Shown here piece after piece: positions 52,925 to 62,619 of a stretch of DNA of 64,000 nucleotides. The translations under genes and the position numbers were made by a program. Source of the stretch: Roridomyces roridus. Lineage: Eukaryota; Basidiomycota; Agaricomycetes; Agaricales; Mycenaceae. The stretch is taken from positions 1,488,001 to 1,552,000 of the forward strand of contig JARKIF010000004.1 of assembly GCA_029378245.1 (NCBI GenBank), in the 5' to 3' direction. Numbering within the stretch: the stretch's first letter is position 1; every line of letters begins with the position of its first letter. The notes beneath the pieces are model-generated. The model made no database searches. It had not been told where the DNA came from and was given only the letters and a program-made list of their open reading frames with translations.

Positions 52925-54291
52925 TTATGAGAACTTCCACCTGGAATGGATGTCAGCGCTGCCAGTGAGCATGGGAGGGAAAGGGACGCGCCTGTTACCG
53001 CAATTCACACATCTGGAGAGGACGGTCAGAATGGATGTAATGGGATTAGAGTATACGCACGTTACAAAGGTCTGCAGGACAACCATGAGCATCGCAAAGG
53101 AAGGCAAAAGATCCAGTGGACGTACCGTCATAGGCTCATCAGCACTCCGCGTCTGCGCCTGGCGATAGCGGCATTTTCTCTGCACGTCTCTATCAGAAAG
53201 AGCGTCATGGACATGGCGGAGGGCGTACCTGCTTGCACTTGGAGCACTGGAACGCCGTCGTCTCTGCTTGCTGCTCCTCTGCCCCCAGTGAATTGAATAG
53301 ATTCTGCTGCTTGATCGCCTCGTCCGCTTTCTTTCGCTCCTCGGAAGCCATTTCCTACAAACGGATGTGAGATCCCCTGCAATGCAGACAAGGAACCACA
53401 GACCTGGCTCGTCATAAGCACAAACTTGTCCACCGGAATGTCGCCACTGGCGACCGCCTCCCGAAGACTCGGGTTGTTCTTGTCTTTGAGGTTGACGAAC
53501 AAGGAGCGCATCTTGGTTGGGTACGGCTGGCTCGTTCCTCCGATATCGGCATAGACGGCTGCCTCGATGGCTTTGGATTTTTGGAGGAGGAGGTCGACGG
53601 CTGTGATGGCATGATGAGTACGAGAGATAAAGAGACAAGGCTTGGACTGACGAGCACCCGAATCTGTGGCGAGGGCATCATAGACGAGCTCGATGCACCT
53701 GTCGCGTGTCTTATCGCCCGTACCACCGTTCACGCCGTCCCCTTTCATGGTCCGCATATTGGCCGACGGGGCGGTAGGGGTCTTGGGTGTGGTCGATGCA
53801 GCGCCATTCGTAGACTTCTTGACTGTCCCAGAGTCAGCCCAGTATTAAGAAAAGACATGGCACACGACACACCCGCCGTTGACACCGACACGCTTGGTTT
53901 GCCACCCGCAACTGCCGCCTTTGCTTGCTCGACCTCGGTCTTCCACTGCTTGACGAGCTCCTTGGCGAGGTCGGCCACATCCTTGGACGCATGGGTGCGC
54001 AGCTTGCCCACCGCCAGCCCTGCCTTGCTTTCCTGCGATCATATGGATGTCAGCCATATCCGGCAAACCTCGAGAGAAAAAATGACGAGCAACACCCACC
54101 CTTAGGATCGCTTCATTCACTCTGTAATCTTTCTTGAGCGTACGCAGAATCGAGGTAATATCCTGCAAAAAGAATCAGCACTCGGGGACTAACGCAAAGA
54201 CCTAGGGAAAAAAAGCAATACACACCTGGTGAGAAGACGCGGTTTGCAACTGTTTCACGAGTTTCTTTAACTCTACCGCATCTGTCGACAT
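52925..54291 (-). CDS. DST1: Transcription elongation factor TFIIS
   Basis: This factor binds backtracked RNA polymerase II and stimulates cleavage of the nascent transcript. It begins MSTDAVELKKLVKQLQTASS; then DITSILRTLKKDYRVNEAIL and GKLRTHASKDVADLAKELVK, then QWKTEV, form the N-terminal LW domain. A Ser/Lys-rich linker follows. The central domain reads GDKTRDRCIELVYDALATDS, KSKAIEAAVYADIGGTSQPY, and KMRSLFVNLKDKNNPSLREA. The zinc ribbon is AFQCSKCKQ, RKCRYRQAQTRSADEPMT, FVTC and VNCGNRWKFS, stop at 52925-52927. RSADE carries the catalytic acidic pair. Introns are numerous and short, including one between FVT and C-V-N-C-G. The start codon lies 150 bp from that of RPC11 on the opposite strand. 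Confidence 0.95.
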
Positions 54292-54441
54292 GCTGCAACC
54301 GACCGACTACACTACGAACGAATTACACGCAATCTCTATCGCTGCGCTATTCGACTCTCTGGTGGCGAGAAGAAAGAGGATGATGCACAGCCTTTGCCAA
54401 ATCAGGCCAATCGGATTGCGTAATCTTTTCACACTGCGAGG
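54292..54441. promoter_or_regulatory. Shared divergent promoter of TFIIS and RPC11
   Basis: 150 bp separate the two start codons. No TATA box is obvious, which is usual for such housekeeping genes. Both genes encode RNA-cleavage zinc ribbons for different polymerases. Confidence 0.65.
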
Positions 54442-54953
54442 ATGCTCTTCTGCCCAACATGCGCGAACCTCCTGGTCGTGTCCCAAGGGACGGGTTACAA
54501 CAAATGGGCGTGTAATTCGTGCCCGTACGAGTTTCCTATAACGAAGCAGGTCGGTGGGGCGGCCCGGTGGGTGGAATCGGCCTTTGATCGCGCTGCAGAT
54601 GACCTCGCGAACGAAACTGAAGCGTAAAGCGGTGGACGACGTCTTGGGCGGCGAGGAGATGTGGAAGCATGCCGATTCAACGATGGGTTTGTCAGCTTAT
54701 CCTCACTTTCAAAGTCCTCATATAACCCTAGCCTCGTGTCCTTCGTGCAACAACGACAAGGCGTACTTTTACCAGCTTCAGATCCGTTCAGCCGACGAGC
54801 CAATGACGACATGTATTTCTTTCTGCTCCTTCCTTCTTATCTATGCTGATGCTCTGCCAGTTTATCGGTTGGTACTCCTCGTCTTCGTTTTTACTCCACA
54901 AACTTGATTTTTCCAGGTGTACCGAGTGCGCTCATCGGTGGCGTGAAAATTAG
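54442..54953 (+). CDS. RPC11: RNA polymerase III subunit RPC11 (C11)
   Basis: This is the small Pol III subunit needed for intrinsic RNA cleavage, termination and reinitiation. Exon 1 encodes the N-terminal zinc ribbon: MLFCPTCANLLVVSQGTGYN, then KWACNSCPYEFPITKQ. After an intron come MTSRTKLKRKAVDDVLGGEE, then MWKHADSTM. The C-terminal ribbon is split over three exons: ASCPSCNNDKAYFYQLQIRS with ADEPMTTF, then YRCTECAHRWREN and TAG at 54951-54953. QIRSADEPMTTFYRC is the near-invariant C11 signature and carries the same acidic hairpin as TFIIS. Length is ~110 residues, as in the family. Confidence 0.95.
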
Positions 54954-55181
54954 CACGTTGGCTACTTGTTGTATTTTACTTCTTGGGCAAAATCTCTGTT
55001 ACTTCCAACTGCTCGATCTTTCATCTCCGGCGATTTGCCGGCGATTTCGCAAATTTTCGCTCCGCTCCCGCTCCACAGCCACACGCAAACGGATCATACC
55101 TCGGAGCAGTGAGACCCACCGACGTCATAGTGACGCGAGCGCGTCCTCACAGAATTGGACTTGTCAAGCTCCGCACCAGCG

Positions 55182-55189
55182 TATAAAAG
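55182..55189 (+). promoter_or_regulatory. TATA box of the small hydrophobic protein gene
   Basis: TATAAAAG about 95 bp before the ATG at 55283, followed by a CT/CA-rich leader typical of strongly expressed fungal genes. Confidence 0.6.
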
Positions 55190-55282
55190 CAGCACCGAAT
55201 CTGCAACTCAAGTCACTTAACGAACTTCTCCCACTCATCCACTCACACACACTCACCTTCACGAAAACCAACAACTACAATC

Positions 55283-55604
55283 ATGGTCAGTTGCATTCAA
55301 CTTTCTACACTGCTCTCGACCAACACTCTGCAGGGATCCATATTCAGCGCAATCGGCCGTGGAATCAACGCTATCATTAGCGCTATTGCCAATGTTATCA
55401 TGACCATCGTCGGAGCTATAACAACTGTACGTCCATTCCTCTCTGCCCTCCGACTTTCAACTCATGCGTTCTCACAAGGTCATCGTAACGATATTCGATG
55501 TGATCGCCGACATCTTGTGCTGCCGCTGCTTTGGCTCGCGGAGAACAGGCGGCCGGCGCCACCGCAGGAGGGGCCGTGGTGCCGGTGCGGGCGCGCGGTA
55601 CTGA
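55283..55604 (+). CDS. Small hydrophobic protein with CCRC motif and basic tail
   Basis: I recognise this only as a recurrent small agaricomycete protein of unknown role. The first exon is just the ATG: it is followed at once by an intron (55286-55334). Exon 2 encodes GSIFSAIGRGINAIISAIAN, then VIMTIVGAITT, an uninterrupted hydrophobic helix with small residues. After intron 55431-55480, exon 3 gives VIVTIFDVIADILCCRCFGS and a Gly/Arg-rich tail ending GAGAGARY. In all ~74 residues: N-terminal Gly after Met, a long hydrophobic segment, a Cys cluster, then a positive tail, as in a membrane-attached or pore-like peptide. The function is unknown. The strong TATA box suggests high expression. Confidence 0.75.
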
Positions 55605-55832
55605 TTGAAAGCATGAACGAGGACGATACCTTATATCATGTAATAATGAGGGCAAACTGAAACCTGTATAATGTCTCCGATCGATGCACGTGTTTGTCTC
55701 TTGTCTTGCTTCCCACCACATCCTTCTCTCAACCATCCGCCAACCGTCGGTATTCTTGAAGCTGCAATTCAACGGGTCAGCCGAATGCATATTTTCTACA
55801 CTGCTTAGTGACCCATCTTAATAGAATCCGCC

Positions 55833-57125
55833 ATGTCCATCCCAGACCTTGAAGCTCGCGTTGAGGGGCTCTCCTGGAACATAGAGCGGCAGCGAGAAAT
55901 CCTGAGGAAGCTCGAGCGTGACAAGAGCCTCGTTCAACGCCAACTGAACGCTGCTCGCGATCCAGTCGCACGGCTGCCCCTCGAAATCTCCTCCGAGATA
56001 TTCCTACAATGCATCCCTCCTCAGCCTGTGCCTGAAGCCGACAAAGCCCCCATGTTCCTCTTGAATGTCTGCAATACGTGGACGGACATTGCACTTTCCG
56101 TTCCGGCGTTATGGTCCAAAATATGGATCCCCAAAGCGCTCGAGTCTTTGACTGCAGAAGCCCTCACGGCGGGCATGGAACGATGGCTTCGGCGCGCTGG
56201 CACGGGCCGTCTTTTGGATATAACCATGGAGAGACCTCTCGACTCCGTCGTAGCCTCCCTCATTGGCCATTACTCGAGTCGGCTGGAACGTCTCGACATT
56301 TGCGTGTGCAGTAGCAGCGCCGACGACAACTTGCAGAATGCGAATATTTTCGACGTCGCGCAACTCGAGCCGCGGCTTCCCTTTCTCCGAACCTTGATCT
56401 TCCGGCCGAGCCCTTCCCACCAGTATCGAGGAGAATTCCCTGTTCCCACGGTTTTCCATCTCCTTCGAGCGGCTCCCGAGCTGACCGAATTATCCGTCAG
56501 TGCTCTCTCCGTACTCATTGACCCCGTTGGGAAATGGACTGCTGAGGTGGTCCTGCCAAATCTACGGAGGTTGGAGTACGGGTATGATTATTTCGAAGGA
56601 GCCGGTGCCCTCCGATATCTGTCCACTCCTCGTCTCGAATTCCTTTCCTTAGACTCTCTCGAGTCGCCGGACTCGGATATTGTATCTTTCCTGCAACGTT
56701 CTTCGCCACCTCTGAGAGAGGTCATCATCGAGCAAGGGGCTGTTGGAACTGAACTCGCCGCGATGTTCAGTGATTTTCTTTCCCTCCTTCCCTTCGTCAC
56801 ACGTCTCAAAATCGGGCATCTCGATAAAACTGGAGTGGAGACGGTTTTCAACACCCTAACTCAAACACGACCGGGCGCTCTCCCCAGTCTCCAGACTCTC
56901 GAACTTTTTAACATGGGGGATTGGTCCGATTGGAGTCTTGTTTCCCGTGCATTGTCGGCTCGTCGCGCAGTGCTCCGGTTTGTAAACCTGGACCATGAAT
57001 ATCACTACTATGCGGCCGTTCCGTGGTCTCTTGACGCTGGAATCCGCGACGAATTGTGCGAACTCTTGGCCGACTCTGAGATGGATATTCGTATCAGGGG
57101 TGTGCAGAACCGAGGCGGACAGTGA
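55833..57125 (+). CDS. F-box/LRR paralog D, 3' end cut by a MITE
   Basis: 430 residues, MSIPDLEARVEGLSWNIERQ start, F-box-like RDPVARLPLEISSEIFLQCI, then NVCNTWTDIALSVPALWSKI, and leucine-rich text to MDIRIRGVQNRGGQ. The stop TGA at 57123-57125 lies inside the hAT MITE that begins at 57120. Beyond the MITE and one copy of its 8-bp duplication the old end is visible (GGNVVQLFP and stop), matching VNLVQLFP in paralog E. The protein therefore loses about seven C-terminal residues and is otherwise intact. Confidence 0.85.
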   Translation: MSIPDLEARVEGLSWNIERQREILRKLERDKSLVQRQLNAARDPVARLPLEISSEIFLQCIPPQPVPEADKAPMFLLNVCNTWTDIALSVPALWSKIWIPKALESLTAEALTAGMERWLRRAGTGRLLDITMERPLDSVVASLIGHYSSRLERLDICVCSSSADDNLQNANIFDVAQLEPRLPFLRTLIFRPSPSHQYRGEFPVPTVFHLLRAAPELTELSVSALSVLIDPVGKWTAEVVLPNLRRLEYGYDYFEGAGALRYLSTPRLEFLSLDSLESPDSDIVSFLQRSSPPLREVIIEQGAVGTELAAMFSDFLSLLPFVTRLKIGHLDKTGVETVFNTLTQTRPGALPSLQTLELFNMGDWSDWSLVSRALSARRAVLRFVNLDHEYHYYAAVPWSLDAGIRDELCELLADSEMDIRIRGVQNRGGQ

Positions 57126-57534
57126 TGCTGATAGGGCCCCTAAATCGACCCCCGCCGACCGATAGGGCCCTATGAGGCCCTAATCCCCTATAAATAGGGC
57201 CCCGCGATAGGGCCCTATCGAGGCGGGTGGCCAAAAAAGGAAATAGGTCCGTGATGGGTTTGATTCTCTGATATGCTCTGATATGTTGATTTCTGCGGCT
57301 CCATCTACTCTGCAGTTGCATTGATGGCTGTGAGTTCTTGCTCCTCTGTTACCTCCCCGTTTCCAAGGTGTCTCAGAGGCTCCTGGCCTCTGTAATGTCA
57401 CGTGAAGATAAGATAAGATAAGATTTAGGACCTCAATAGGGCCTATGACTTGACCCCAGACTCGATAGGGCCCTAATTTAGGGCCAGATAGGGCCCCTAT
57501 CGCTTGAGGCCCTATCGCCCCTCAAGCATCACTG
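57120..57534. mobile_element. hAT-type MITE, 415 bp, AGGGCCCTAT-rich
   Basis: Ends CAGTGATGCT...AGCATCACTG with the exact 8-bp duplication GAGGCGGA (57112-57119 and 57535-57542). The CAGTG tip fits hAT. The body holds at least eight copies of the self-complementary core TAGGGCCCTA and a GATAA repeat near 57407. It is non-coding. Confidence 0.9.
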
Positions 57535-58076
57535 GAGGCGGAAATGTTGTACAGCTGTTTCCGTGAGAGGTTGTGTAAATTTATAGTTTTTTCTTCAATC
57601 GATTCGGAGTCTCTTTTTCCTTGTTGCCATCAGCTTCTACTCTTGTCAATGGTTGGTATCTTCTGAATCGCACTTCTGATTGAAAGCAAGTAAAAGGTTG
57701 AACGACGTTCCGCTTGCTTACCCAACCATCCTCGGGGCCGAAGCCGCTGATTGACCAATCACGTGTGACTTTTAGTCTTTGCTTCCCGCCAACTCCCGCC
57801 AACTTCCCGCCATATCCATTAAGGCCTGAGGGTGGCTCCCACACCCAGGTCTGCCTTCAAGCTCTGATTCCTGGACCGGTCAGTCACTATTCCCGACTCG
57901 TAAGTCTGTTTCGACTGAATGCCTCTTCCTAGGAATCGAAAATACTTACGGCGTTTAGCGGCGTTTCAAGCTCCACTCCCGACAACGCGTCAAGGACTCC
58001 TGTCAACAATGGTCAGTTGAAGCTTGGCACAAAAAAAATCGCAATCGACGCTCTGCTCACGCGAAAATATCAGACC

Positions 58077-59369
58077 ATGTCCGTCCAAGACCTGGAGGCT
58101 CGGATCGAGGAGCTCTCGTCTGATATAGAGCGGCAGAGGGAAATCCTGAGGAAATTAGAACGCGATCGAAGCCTCGTTCAGCGCCAACTGAACGCTGCTC
58201 GTGATCCCGTCGCCCAGCTTCCCCCCGAAATCACGTCCGAAATATTTATCCAGTGCCTCCCTCCTCAGCCCATCCCCGAGGCTGACCATGCCCCCATGCT
58301 GCTCTTGAACGTCTGTAATACATGGACGGATATCGCACTATCCACTCCAGGTTTATGGCCCAAATTGTGCATCCCCGAAGAGCTCGAGTCTCTAAATGCC
58401 GAGGCCTTCATGGCAGGCATGGAACGATGGCTCCGGCGCGCTGGCGCTCATCTTTTGGATATAACCATGGAGACACCTCTCGACGCTGTCGTAGCCTCCG
58501 TCATTCGCCGTTACTCGACTCGACTGCAGCGTCTCGACATTTGCGTGTGCAGTGGCGGCGAGGAGTACGAGAATCCGAATATTTTCGATATCACGCAGCT
58601 CGAGCCGCAGCTGCCTCTTCTCCGAACCTTGATCTTGCGACCGACCGCTTCCCGCTTCCAATATAACGGAGAATTTCCTCTCCCCACGGTTTTCCGTCTC
58701 CTTCAAGCGGCTCCAGAGCTGACGGAATTGTCTGTCAAAGCTCTCTACGCACTCAGTGACCCCACTGGAATATGGACTGCGGAGGTTGTCCTTCCAAATC
58801 TGCAGAGATTCGAATACGGGCATGAATCTGCTTTCGGCGAAGGCACCCTCAAATATCTGACCGCACCCCGTCTCGAATTCCTTTCCATATCTGGCGTGGA
58901 GGAGCCGAGTATTCTATCCTTCCTCCAACGCTCCTCGTCACCTCTGAAAGAGGTCATCATCGAGTATGGACCTTCGCCACCTCAAACTGTATTCATCGAC
59001 TTTCTCTCCCTCCTTCCCTCCGTCACACGTCTCAAAATCGGGCATCTCGAAGAGGCCCAGTCGTTTTTCGACTTCCTAGCCGACACAGGGTCCGGTGCCC
59101 TCCCCAGCCTCCAGTCTCTGGAACTTCATCACATGGGAGACTGGTCCGATTGGAGTCTGGTCCTCCGGGCATTGTCGGCTCGTCGCCCAGGACTCCGGTC
59201 TGTAAACCTCAGCCATTATAGTCGCCCTTTGGCCGTGCCATGGTCTCTTGACGCTCAAATCCGTGCCGAATTCAGCCAACTGGCGGCCGATGGGATGGAA
59301 ATTTGCATCAAGAGCGAGGAGGCCCCGTGGCCAGATGTAAACCTTGTACAGCTGTTTCCGACATTATAG
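58077..59369 (+). CDS. F-box/LRR paralog E
   Basis: 430 residues from MSVQDLEARIEELSSDIERQ. The frame stays open 60 bp upstream, but this Met matches all siblings. F-box-like RDPVAQLPPEITSEIFIQCL, then NVCNTWTDIALSTPGLWPKL. It is the closest relative of paralog D (shared ERWLRRAG, QLEPQLPLLRTLILRPTASR, HMGDWSDWSLVLRALSARRP). The C-terminus PDVNLVQLFPTL shows what D lost. The 5' part contains ATG-GT at about 58010, a possible leader intron. Confidence 0.88.
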   Translation: MSVQDLEARIEELSSDIERQREILRKLERDRSLVQRQLNAARDPVAQLPPEITSEIFIQCLPPQPIPEADHAPMLLLNVCNTWTDIALSTPGLWPKLCIPEELESLNAEAFMAGMERWLRRAGAHLLDITMETPLDAVVASVIRRYSTRLQRLDICVCSGGEEYENPNIFDITQLEPQLPLLRTLILRPTASRFQYNGEFPLPTVFRLLQAAPELTELSVKALYALSDPTGIWTAEVVLPNLQRFEYGHESAFGEGTLKYLTAPRLEFLSISGVEEPSILSFLQRSSSPLKEVIIEYGPSPPQTVFIDFLSLLPSVTRLKIGHLEEAQSFFDFLADTGSGALPSLQSLELHHMGDWSDWSLVLRALSARRPGLRSVNLSHYSRPLAVPWSLDAQIRAEFSQLAADGMEICIKSEEAPWPDVNLVQLFPTL

Positions 59370-60004
59370 AGAGGTTTCGTAAAAACGCATTGGTTGATTG
59401 TCCGAGCCGGCCACGCATCATAATACACGATCGAGCCTCGCTCTCTCATCATCTTCCCTCAGCTTTTGTCGATATCGCAGTTACTCAAGTCAGATCCAAA
59501 CTTCGACTGCGTCTAACAGGCGTATCACGCACTGGTTTCCGCTGAAAGAACAAAAGTGGCACAAAGATGTCGTTCCTGTACCCGAAATAAGGTGAGTTTG
59601 GCGCTCATCTCGTTGTGACACTGCCGAAAAAGATACGGACCAGAAGGGAATGACCGTCCCCGCGAAAGCGATGCAACCTCTGGGTTCTTCAGGCTCATTG
59701 ACTGGTCTCATATTCAACGCTATCAAGCAGCCGGCGTCTGCATCCCGTGAAGACCCTGAATTCAAGTTCTACAGTCAAACGTTGGGTTCTTGGAAAGTTG
59801 CAACTACACGTCCAGTGACCAATTAAACCCTTCTGGGCAGAATTTCCGATGTTCAAGGCTTCGGTCCACAAACTTTGCGATCAGGTTGCGGGATCGATCG
59901 TGTTAGAAATGCGGCCCAGGCCGTCATACAGTTCATTTAATTGCTAGTACAGCCCCTTTTGAACGGTATAAAGCACAACCCGAGCTAAGGAACAATATTG
60001 GACA
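59370..60004. other. Intergenic, ends in the methyltransferase promoter
   Basis: No gene recognised. TATAAAG at 59967-59973 lies ~32 bp before the ATG of the first methyltransferase. Confidence 0.45.
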
Positions 60005-60921
60005 ATGTCGAAACCCGAGTATGCTAAATTCACAGCAGAGGGTGAGTGTTTCACTCTCCGTCTTGAGTATTGCTGACGTCAAGTGCAGATAAAGCCAAGA
60101 TGGAAGTGATCACAGGCGTCCCTGCGAAGGCCATGCTGGAGCAAGCCGGTCTACTTCCCACCCCGCCGCAAGACGCCGTGGTCCTGGATAATGCGTGTGG
60201 CGGTGGCCTGGTGGCTTCGCTTCTTTTCGACGTGGTCGGCGAGAGAAGAGACGTGCGGGTGGTGTGCAGCGATCTCGAAGAGCTCATGGTCAAGAGTGCC
60301 GCGCAGAGGATTGAGAAGAATGAGTGGAATGCAGAGGCAAAGGTGGCTGATGCGCAGGTGAGTGCAAGTCAAATTCGTTCGGACTGACATAACAGTTGTC
60401 AGGCTCTTCCTTTCGCGGACAACCACTTCACGCATGTCATGATGAATTTCGCAATACAGCTCATCCGCGACAAGGATGCAGTCTTCAAAGGTTAATCCTG
60501 CCCTTGCATACCTCGCATCCTTTTTTAACCCTGTACGACTCTGGTAGAATCGCTCCGCGTCCTCAAACAGGGCGGCACCTTCGGTTTCACTGTCTGGACG
60601 GAGCCCGGGTGGCTCGAATCCATGAAAGCTGGAGTCCCAGGATACGTGCCGCCGCCCATTTTCTTGCCTGGCCCAATTACTTCACCGGAATCTATCAAGA
60701 CGATGCTCACCAGCGCTGGATTCACTGCCATCAACGTTGAACCCATGACGTTTGAACACACGGACGACATGACCCAGTTTCTGGCGGACATGAAGAAGCT
60801 CTTCAACAATGTGCTTGCTGGGGAGAAGGGCGAAGCGTATGAAAAGTATATGAGGGGACGGCATGGAGAGGGAGAATTCTCCTTGACCCGCAAGGCTTGC
60901 ATTGTCACAGCCAAGAAATGA
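60005..60921 (+). CDS. Class I SAM methyltransferase, tandem copy 1
   Basis: A soluble S-adenosylmethionine-dependent methyltransferase with a Rossmann fold. Exon 1 is MSKPEYAKFTAE. Exon 2 runs from DKAKMEVITGVPAKAMLEQA to motif I VVLDNACGGGLVASLLF and the acidic end of strand 2, VRVVCSDLEELMVKSA. Exon 3 is ALPFADNHFTHVMMNFAIQL (motif IV region). Exon 4 starts ESLRVLKQGGTFGFTVWTEP and ends SLTRKACIVTAKK. Three GT-AG introns at ~60041-60089, 60358-60402 and 60491-60547. The substrate is unknown; relatives in fungi often act on secondary metabolites, which is only a family-level hint. A 70%-similar copy with the same intron positions follows. Confidence 0.85.
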
Positions 60922-61607
60922 ACATGCTGTCCCGGCAATCGGGATGTGATATCAAATGTGATCTTGAGTAATGCGCCGATGTAACGGAAGGTCGTCGGAG
61001 ACAGTTCCGCTACATGAGAGCCAACCGATAGAACTGGAATATAGCTTATAGATTGACCAAGGAAAGTACAAACGAGGGGAGCTACATATTATATACTAAG
61101 GAAAGTGGCAGTGTGCCAGACAAAAATCAAGGAGTGAGAGAGCTACCTCAGCCTACCGATTCAGGATAATTACCGTGAAACCGGAACGAGCTCGGTGAGG
61201 TGCGGAGTTCACGTAAATCCGCTACAGCCGAGAAGCGCCATCGAGCACCACAACAGACAACAAAACGAGTCCTTTCCTCCCTCACTGACGATGACCATCC
61301 CGCTTCCCACTCGCTTCACGTCGCTCGCCCTGATCGCCGCTCGGCTTTCTCACCGCGATCAACGGCGTCGTGAGCTCCACTCGTCCTTGCCTCGTTCCCG
61401 TTTTTTAACGGAACACAATTCATAATCTCAGCCTATCGACTTGAGCGCTCTGCGGGCCCGTCCGTGCGTTATGTCACGTTCCTTACAAATTTGATTTCGA
61501 ACGGCGAGTACCTCCGCAGTCGCGCAGTATAAAATATCGCATGGAGCCAGTTGGACTCGCCCAACGCCCACCAACTATCACATCCAGCCACTGTCTACTG
61601 GACTACG
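60922..61607. other. Intergenic with promoter of methyltransferase 2
   Basis: No gene recognised. TATAAAATA at 61529-61537 precedes the second ATG by ~70 bp. Confidence 0.45.
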
Positions 61608-62526
61608 ATGAAACCCGATTTTGCTAAATTTTCGACAGAGGGTACGCGTCGACGTCTCAAAAATTCGGTTTTTACTCAACTGACGGTCCCTTGCGCGTAG
61701 ATAAAGCCAAGATGGAAGAGATCACGGGCATCCCGGCAAAAGCCATGATTGAGCAAGCCGGTCTGCTTCCCACCCTGCCGCAGAATGCTGTGGTGCTGGA
61801 CAACGCGTGCGGCAGCGGCCTTGTGGCGTCGCTGCTTTTCGACGCTGCTGGCAAAGACGCTGTACGTGTGGTGTGCAGCGACCTCGAGGAGTATATGGTC
61901 AAGAGTGCTGCCGAGAGGATCGAGAAAAACGGGTGGAATGCAGAGGTGAAAGTCGCAGATGCTCAGGTGCGTGTAACATGCCCTTCTGTTTGATTCAACC
62001 TGAGGCGTATCTCAGGCTCTCCCATTCGCGGACAACCACTTCACGCATGTGTTGATGAATTTCGCGATACAAATGATTCCCGACAAGGAGCTAGCCTTCA
62101 AAGGTGAGTTCCTTCCCCATTATCTTGAATCTATTCGCTCACCCGGCGGTATCAGAGTCCCTTCGCGTCCTCAAACAGGGTGGCAAGCTGGGCTTTACTG
62201 TCTGGACAGAGCCGGGCTGGCTCGAATCTATGAAAGCGGGCGTTCCGAGCTACGTCCCTCCGCCCATGTTCTTCGGTCCTCTTGTTTCGCCCGAGTCCGT
62301 CAAGAACATCCTCACCAGTGTGGGCTTCACCGCCGTCGATGTGCAGTCCATTGTGTTCCAGCACACGGACGACATGGGGAAGTTCGTTGAGTACATGAAG
62401 AGGCTGTTCGGTGAAATGTTGGCTGGGGAGAAGGGGGAAGGGTGGGAGAGATACATGAAGGAACGGTACGGGGAGGGAGATTTTACTTTGACGTGGAAGG
62501 CGGATATTGTCACGGCGCAGAAGTGA
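61608..62526 (+). CDS. Class I SAM methyltransferase, tandem copy 2
   Basis: Paralog of 60005-60921 with the same four-exon plan: MKPDFAKFSTE; DKAKMEEITGIPAKAMIEQA with motif I VVLDNACGSGLVASLLF and VRVVCSDLEEYMVKSA; ALPFADNHFTHVLMNFAIQM; ESLRVLKQGGKLGFTVWTEP to TWKADIVTAQK. Motif I is GSG here against GGG in copy 1. Differences cluster around the presumed substrate pocket, PPPMFFGPLVSPESV against PPPIFLPGPITSPES. Both frames are undamaged. Confidence 0.85.
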
Positions 62527-62619
62527 ACCAAGTTGGAACACGGTCTAACTTGCACAATCTTCTCTATTGTCACGTCCTTTTCAAAAATCAGCCAAGATAA
62601 GACCAAGATAATTCAAAGC

